Assembly: GCA_036172665.1 (NCBI GenBank) | Contig: CM069873.1 | Location: 36,260,001 to 36,324,000, forward strand | Direction: 5' to 3' | DNA length: 64,000 nucleotides | Origin: Prosopocoilus inquinatus | Lineage: Eukaryota > Arthropoda > Insecta > Coleoptera > Lucanidae | Part shown: positions 61,828 to 64,000 of the stretch, in pieces | Layout of the letters: every line of letters begins with the position of its first letter | Numbering within the stretch: position 1 is the stretch's first letter | Notes under the pieces: generated by a model | Told to the model about the DNA's origin: nothing | The model's database searches: none | Seen by the model: the letters and a program-made list of their open reading frames with translations, nothing else | Translations under genes and position numbers: made by a program

Positions 61828-63317
61828 GTATCTAATCGATCCTTACTTATCTACTATGTTATTTGACGTTTCGATGGACTCCAGTAACTCTGATGTGAGA
61901 GACGAAATTTTCGAACGCAGTAGGAGCTGGAAATAGTTTTAAACGAAACAACACGCATTAGCGTTGTTCCTGTGATGTATCTAATCGATCCTTACTCATC
62001 TATCATGTTATTTGACGTTTGAATGGACTCCAGTAACTCTGATGTGAGATACAAAGTTCTCGGACGCAGCAGAAGCTGGAAATAGTTTTGAACGAAACAA
62101 CACGTATTAGCGTTGTTCCTGTGATGTATCTAATCGATCCTTACTCATCTATCATGTTATTTGACGTTTGAATGGACTCCAGTAACTCTGATGTGAGATA
62201 CAAAGTTCTCGGACGCAGCAGAAGCTGGAAATAGTTTTGAACGAAACAACACGCATTAGCGTTGTTCCTGTGATGTATCTAATCGATCCTTACTTATCTA
62301 CTATGTTATTTGACGTTTCGATAGACTCCAGTAACTCTGATGTGAGAGACGAAATTTTCGAACGCAGCAGAATCTGGAAATAGTTTTAAATGAAACAACA
62401 CGCATTAGCGTTGTTCCTGTGATGTATCTAATCGATCCTTACTCATCTATCATGTTATTTGACGTTTCGATGGACTCTAGTAACTCTGATGTGAGATACG
62501 AAGTTTTTGGACGCAGCAGGAGCTGGAAATAGTTTTAAACGAAACAACACGTATTAGCGTTGTTCCTGTGATGTATCTAATCGATCCTTACTCATCTATC
62601 ATGTTATTTGACGTTTGGATGGACTCCAGTAACTCTGATGTGAGATACAAAGTTCTCGGACGCAGCAGAAGCTGGAAATAGTTTTGAACGAAACAACACG
62701 TATTAGCGTTGTTCCTGTGATGTATCTAATCGATCCTTACTTATCTATCATGTTATTTGACGTTTGGATGGACTCCAGTAACTCTGATGTGAGATACAAA
62801 ATTTTCGGACGCAGCAGAAGCTGGAAATAGTTTTAAACGAAACAACACGTATTAGCGTTGTTCCTGTGATGTATCTAATCGATCCTTATTTATCTATCAT
62901 GTTATTTGACGTTTCGATGGACTCTAGTAACTCTGATGTGAGATACGAAGTTTTTGGGTGCAGCAGGAGCTGGAAATAGTTTTAAACGAAGCAACACGTA
63001 TTAGCGTTGTTCCTGTGATGTATGTAATAGATCCTTACTTAGCTACTATGTTATTTGACGTTTCGATGGACTCCAGTAACTCTAATGTGAGATACGAAAT
63101 TTTCGGGCGCAGCAGAAGCTGGAAATAGTGTTAAACGAAACAACACGCATTAGCGTTGTTCCTGTGATGTATCTAATCGATCCTTACTCATCTATCATGT
63201 TATTTGACGTTTCGATGGACTCCAGTAACTCTGATGTGAGATACAAAGTTTTCGGACGCAGCAGAAGCTGGAAATAGTTTTAAACGAAACAACACGCATT
63301 ACCGTTGTTCCTGTGAT
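61828..63317 (+). repeat. 10-monomer segment, copy 2 (1,490 bp)
   Basis: N'-A-A-O-D-E-F-K(GGGTGC)-M-(CAAAGTTTTCGG type), as at 55123..56612. Differences include CGATAGACTCC near 62320, GTATGTAATAG at 63020, and TTTTAAACG with ATTACCG at the end of the last monomer. Confidence 0.87.
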
Positions 63318-63913
63318 GTATCTAATCGATCCTTACTCATCTATCATGTTATTTGGCGTCTCGATGGACTCCAGTAACTCTGATGTGAGATACAAAGGTA
63401 TCGGACGCAGCAGAAGCTGGAAATAGTTTTAAACGAAACAACACGCATTAGCGTTCTTCCTGTGATGTATCTAATCGATCCTTATTTATCTATCATGTTA
63501 TTTGACGTTTCGATGCACTCTAGTAACTCTGATGTGAGATACGAAGTTTTTGGACGCAGCAGGAGCTGGAAATAGTTTTAAACGAAACAACACGTATTAG
63601 CGTTGTTCCTGTGATGTATCTAATCGATCCTTATTTATTTATCATGTTATTTTACGTATCGATGGACTCTAGTAACTCTGATGTGAGATACGAAGTTTTT
63701 GGTCGCAGCAGGAGCTGGAAATAGTTTTAAACTAAGCAACACGTATTAGCGTTGTTCCTGTGATGTATCTAATAGATCCTTACTTAGCTACTATGTTATT
63801 TGACGTTTCGATGGACTCCAGTAACTCTAATGTGAGATACGAAATTTTCGGACGCAGCAGAAGCTGGAAATAGTTTTAAACGAAACAACACGCATTAGCG
63901 TTGTTCCTGTGAT
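63318..63913 (+). repeat. Right-end monomers with many private changes
   Basis: Four full-length monomers: 63318 with GGCGTCTCG and AAAGGTATCGG, ending GCGTTCTTCC; 63467 with GATGCACTC; 63616 with TTATTTATTTATC, TTTTACGTATCG, TTGGTCGC and AAACTAAGC; 63765, an M type with TTCGGACGC. The last three resemble the L-M-C(GTATGTAATCG) run of HOR-2. Private changes look denser here than elsewhere. Confidence 0.8.
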
Positions 63914-64000
63914 GTATGTAATCGATCCTTAGTCATCTATTATGTTATTTGACGTTTCGATGGACTCCAGTAACTCTAATGTGAGATACGAAATTTTCGG
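63914..64000 (+). repeat. Partial monomer cut by the window edge (87 bp)
   Basis: Starts GTATGTAATCG as in the sixth monomer of HOR-2 (for example 32187), with private TTAGTCATC and CTATTATG changes. It shows that the array continues to the right. Confidence 0.9.

Larger units (their letters stand above)
1..64000 (+). repeat. 149-bp satellite DNA array filling the window
   Basis: GTATCTAATC-type monomer starts recur every 149 bp with no interruption, always in the same orientation. Types used below, with diagnostic bases: A TTTGAATGG+AAAGTTCTCGG; B GAGAGACG+CGACCGC+GAATCTGG; C CTCTAATG+GAAATTTTCGG; D GACTCTAG+GAAGTTTTTGG; E TTTGGATGG+AAAGTTCTCGG+TTTTGAACG; Ep like E but TTTTAAACG+TTAGTG; F CTTATCTATC+CAAAATTTTCGG; G TTTGGCGTTTCG (G2 adds AGTAGGAGC); H TTTGGATGGACTCT, ending GCGTTTTTCC; I GATGTAAG+GGGCGC; J TTATTTATCTACC; K TTATTTATC with a D-like 3' part; L GTATCG+GGGTGC or GGGCGC; M ATAGATCC+CTTAGCTAC; N GAACGCAGTAGG; O GAACGCAGCAGAATC; Q CTCTAATG+AATTCTCGG; R CTACC+AAAGTTGTCGG. 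A prime marks a variant of a type. The array continues beyond both edges. A eukaryotic centromeric or heterochromatic satellite is the inference; the family is not recognised. Types were assigned by eye. Confidence 0.99.

Noticed and set aside
1..64000. CRISPR array
   Set aside because: The entire 149-bp period is repeated. There are no short direct repeats alternating with unique spacers, and no cas-like gene.
1..64000. Transposon or retroelement insertions
   Set aside because: Scanning all lines, the 149-bp phase is never broken except by the eleven indels of 2 to 6 bp. There is no room for an insertion, target-site duplication or terminal repeats.
1..64000. Telomeric or subtelomeric simple repeats
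   Set aside because: ATTAGCG in each monomer only superficially resembles TTAGG-type repeats. There is no run of any short telomere motif.
1..64000. Bacterial or phage locus with promoters, ribosome binding sites or terminators
   Set aside because: There are no long open frames on either strand, and a 64-kb homogeneous satellite is not a prokaryotic structure. Chance promoter-like hexamers would recur in every monomer and carry no information.

Overview
The whole 64,000-base window is one uninterrupted, head-to-tail satellite DNA array. The monomer is 149 bp, about 40% GC by hand count of a consensus-like copy, and every copy reads in the same orientation. I count 429 complete monomers (1..63913) plus an 87-bp fragment that runs off the right edge. 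I see no gene, RNA gene, transposon, unique sequence or inverted segment. This is what long-read assemblies of eukaryotic centromeric or other heterochromatin look like. I do not recognise the family, so I name no species. The consensus-like monomer is not CpG-depleted, which would fit an organism with little germline CpG methylation, but that is weak evidence.

Monomers come in about 18 recurrent types, recognised by linked diagnostic bases. Letters are mine and are defined in the first feature. The types follow each other in long fixed orders, so the array has nested higher-order repeats (HORs). Left domain, 1044..21903: four copies of HOR-1, of 38, 28, 34 and 40 monomers. Each has the same 18-monomer core, followed by a variable number of a 7-monomer module and a full or shortened 8-monomer module. 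Transition, 21904..31441: a seed of the next HOR, a 5-monomer tandem duplication, a 6-monomer tandem duplication with indels, and a rearranged HOR-1-like block. Middle domain, 31442..45739: four copies of HOR-2, of 19, 28, 21 and 28 monomers. The third copy lacks exactly seven monomers through a chimeric junction monomer. From 45740 to 51993 are partly duplicated, reshuffled HOR-2 pieces. Right domain, 51994..64000: mainly HOR-1-type monomers again, with a 5-monomer tandem duplication, a complete 8-monomer module, a 10-monomer segment repeated 6,705 bp apart, and an increasingly divergent right end.

The structure is explained by repeated unequal exchange or amplification in register with the 149-bp monomer. 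Only eleven monomers depart from 149 bp. Their length changes sum to -8, exactly the phase shift between the left and right ends, and they come from only four kinds of event. No gene network can be described. Any function would be chromosomal, such as centromere or heterochromatin. The sequence offers only suggestive evidence for that: a near-nucleosomal monomer length, a bulged inverted repeat in each monomer, and a weak CENP-B-box-like match.
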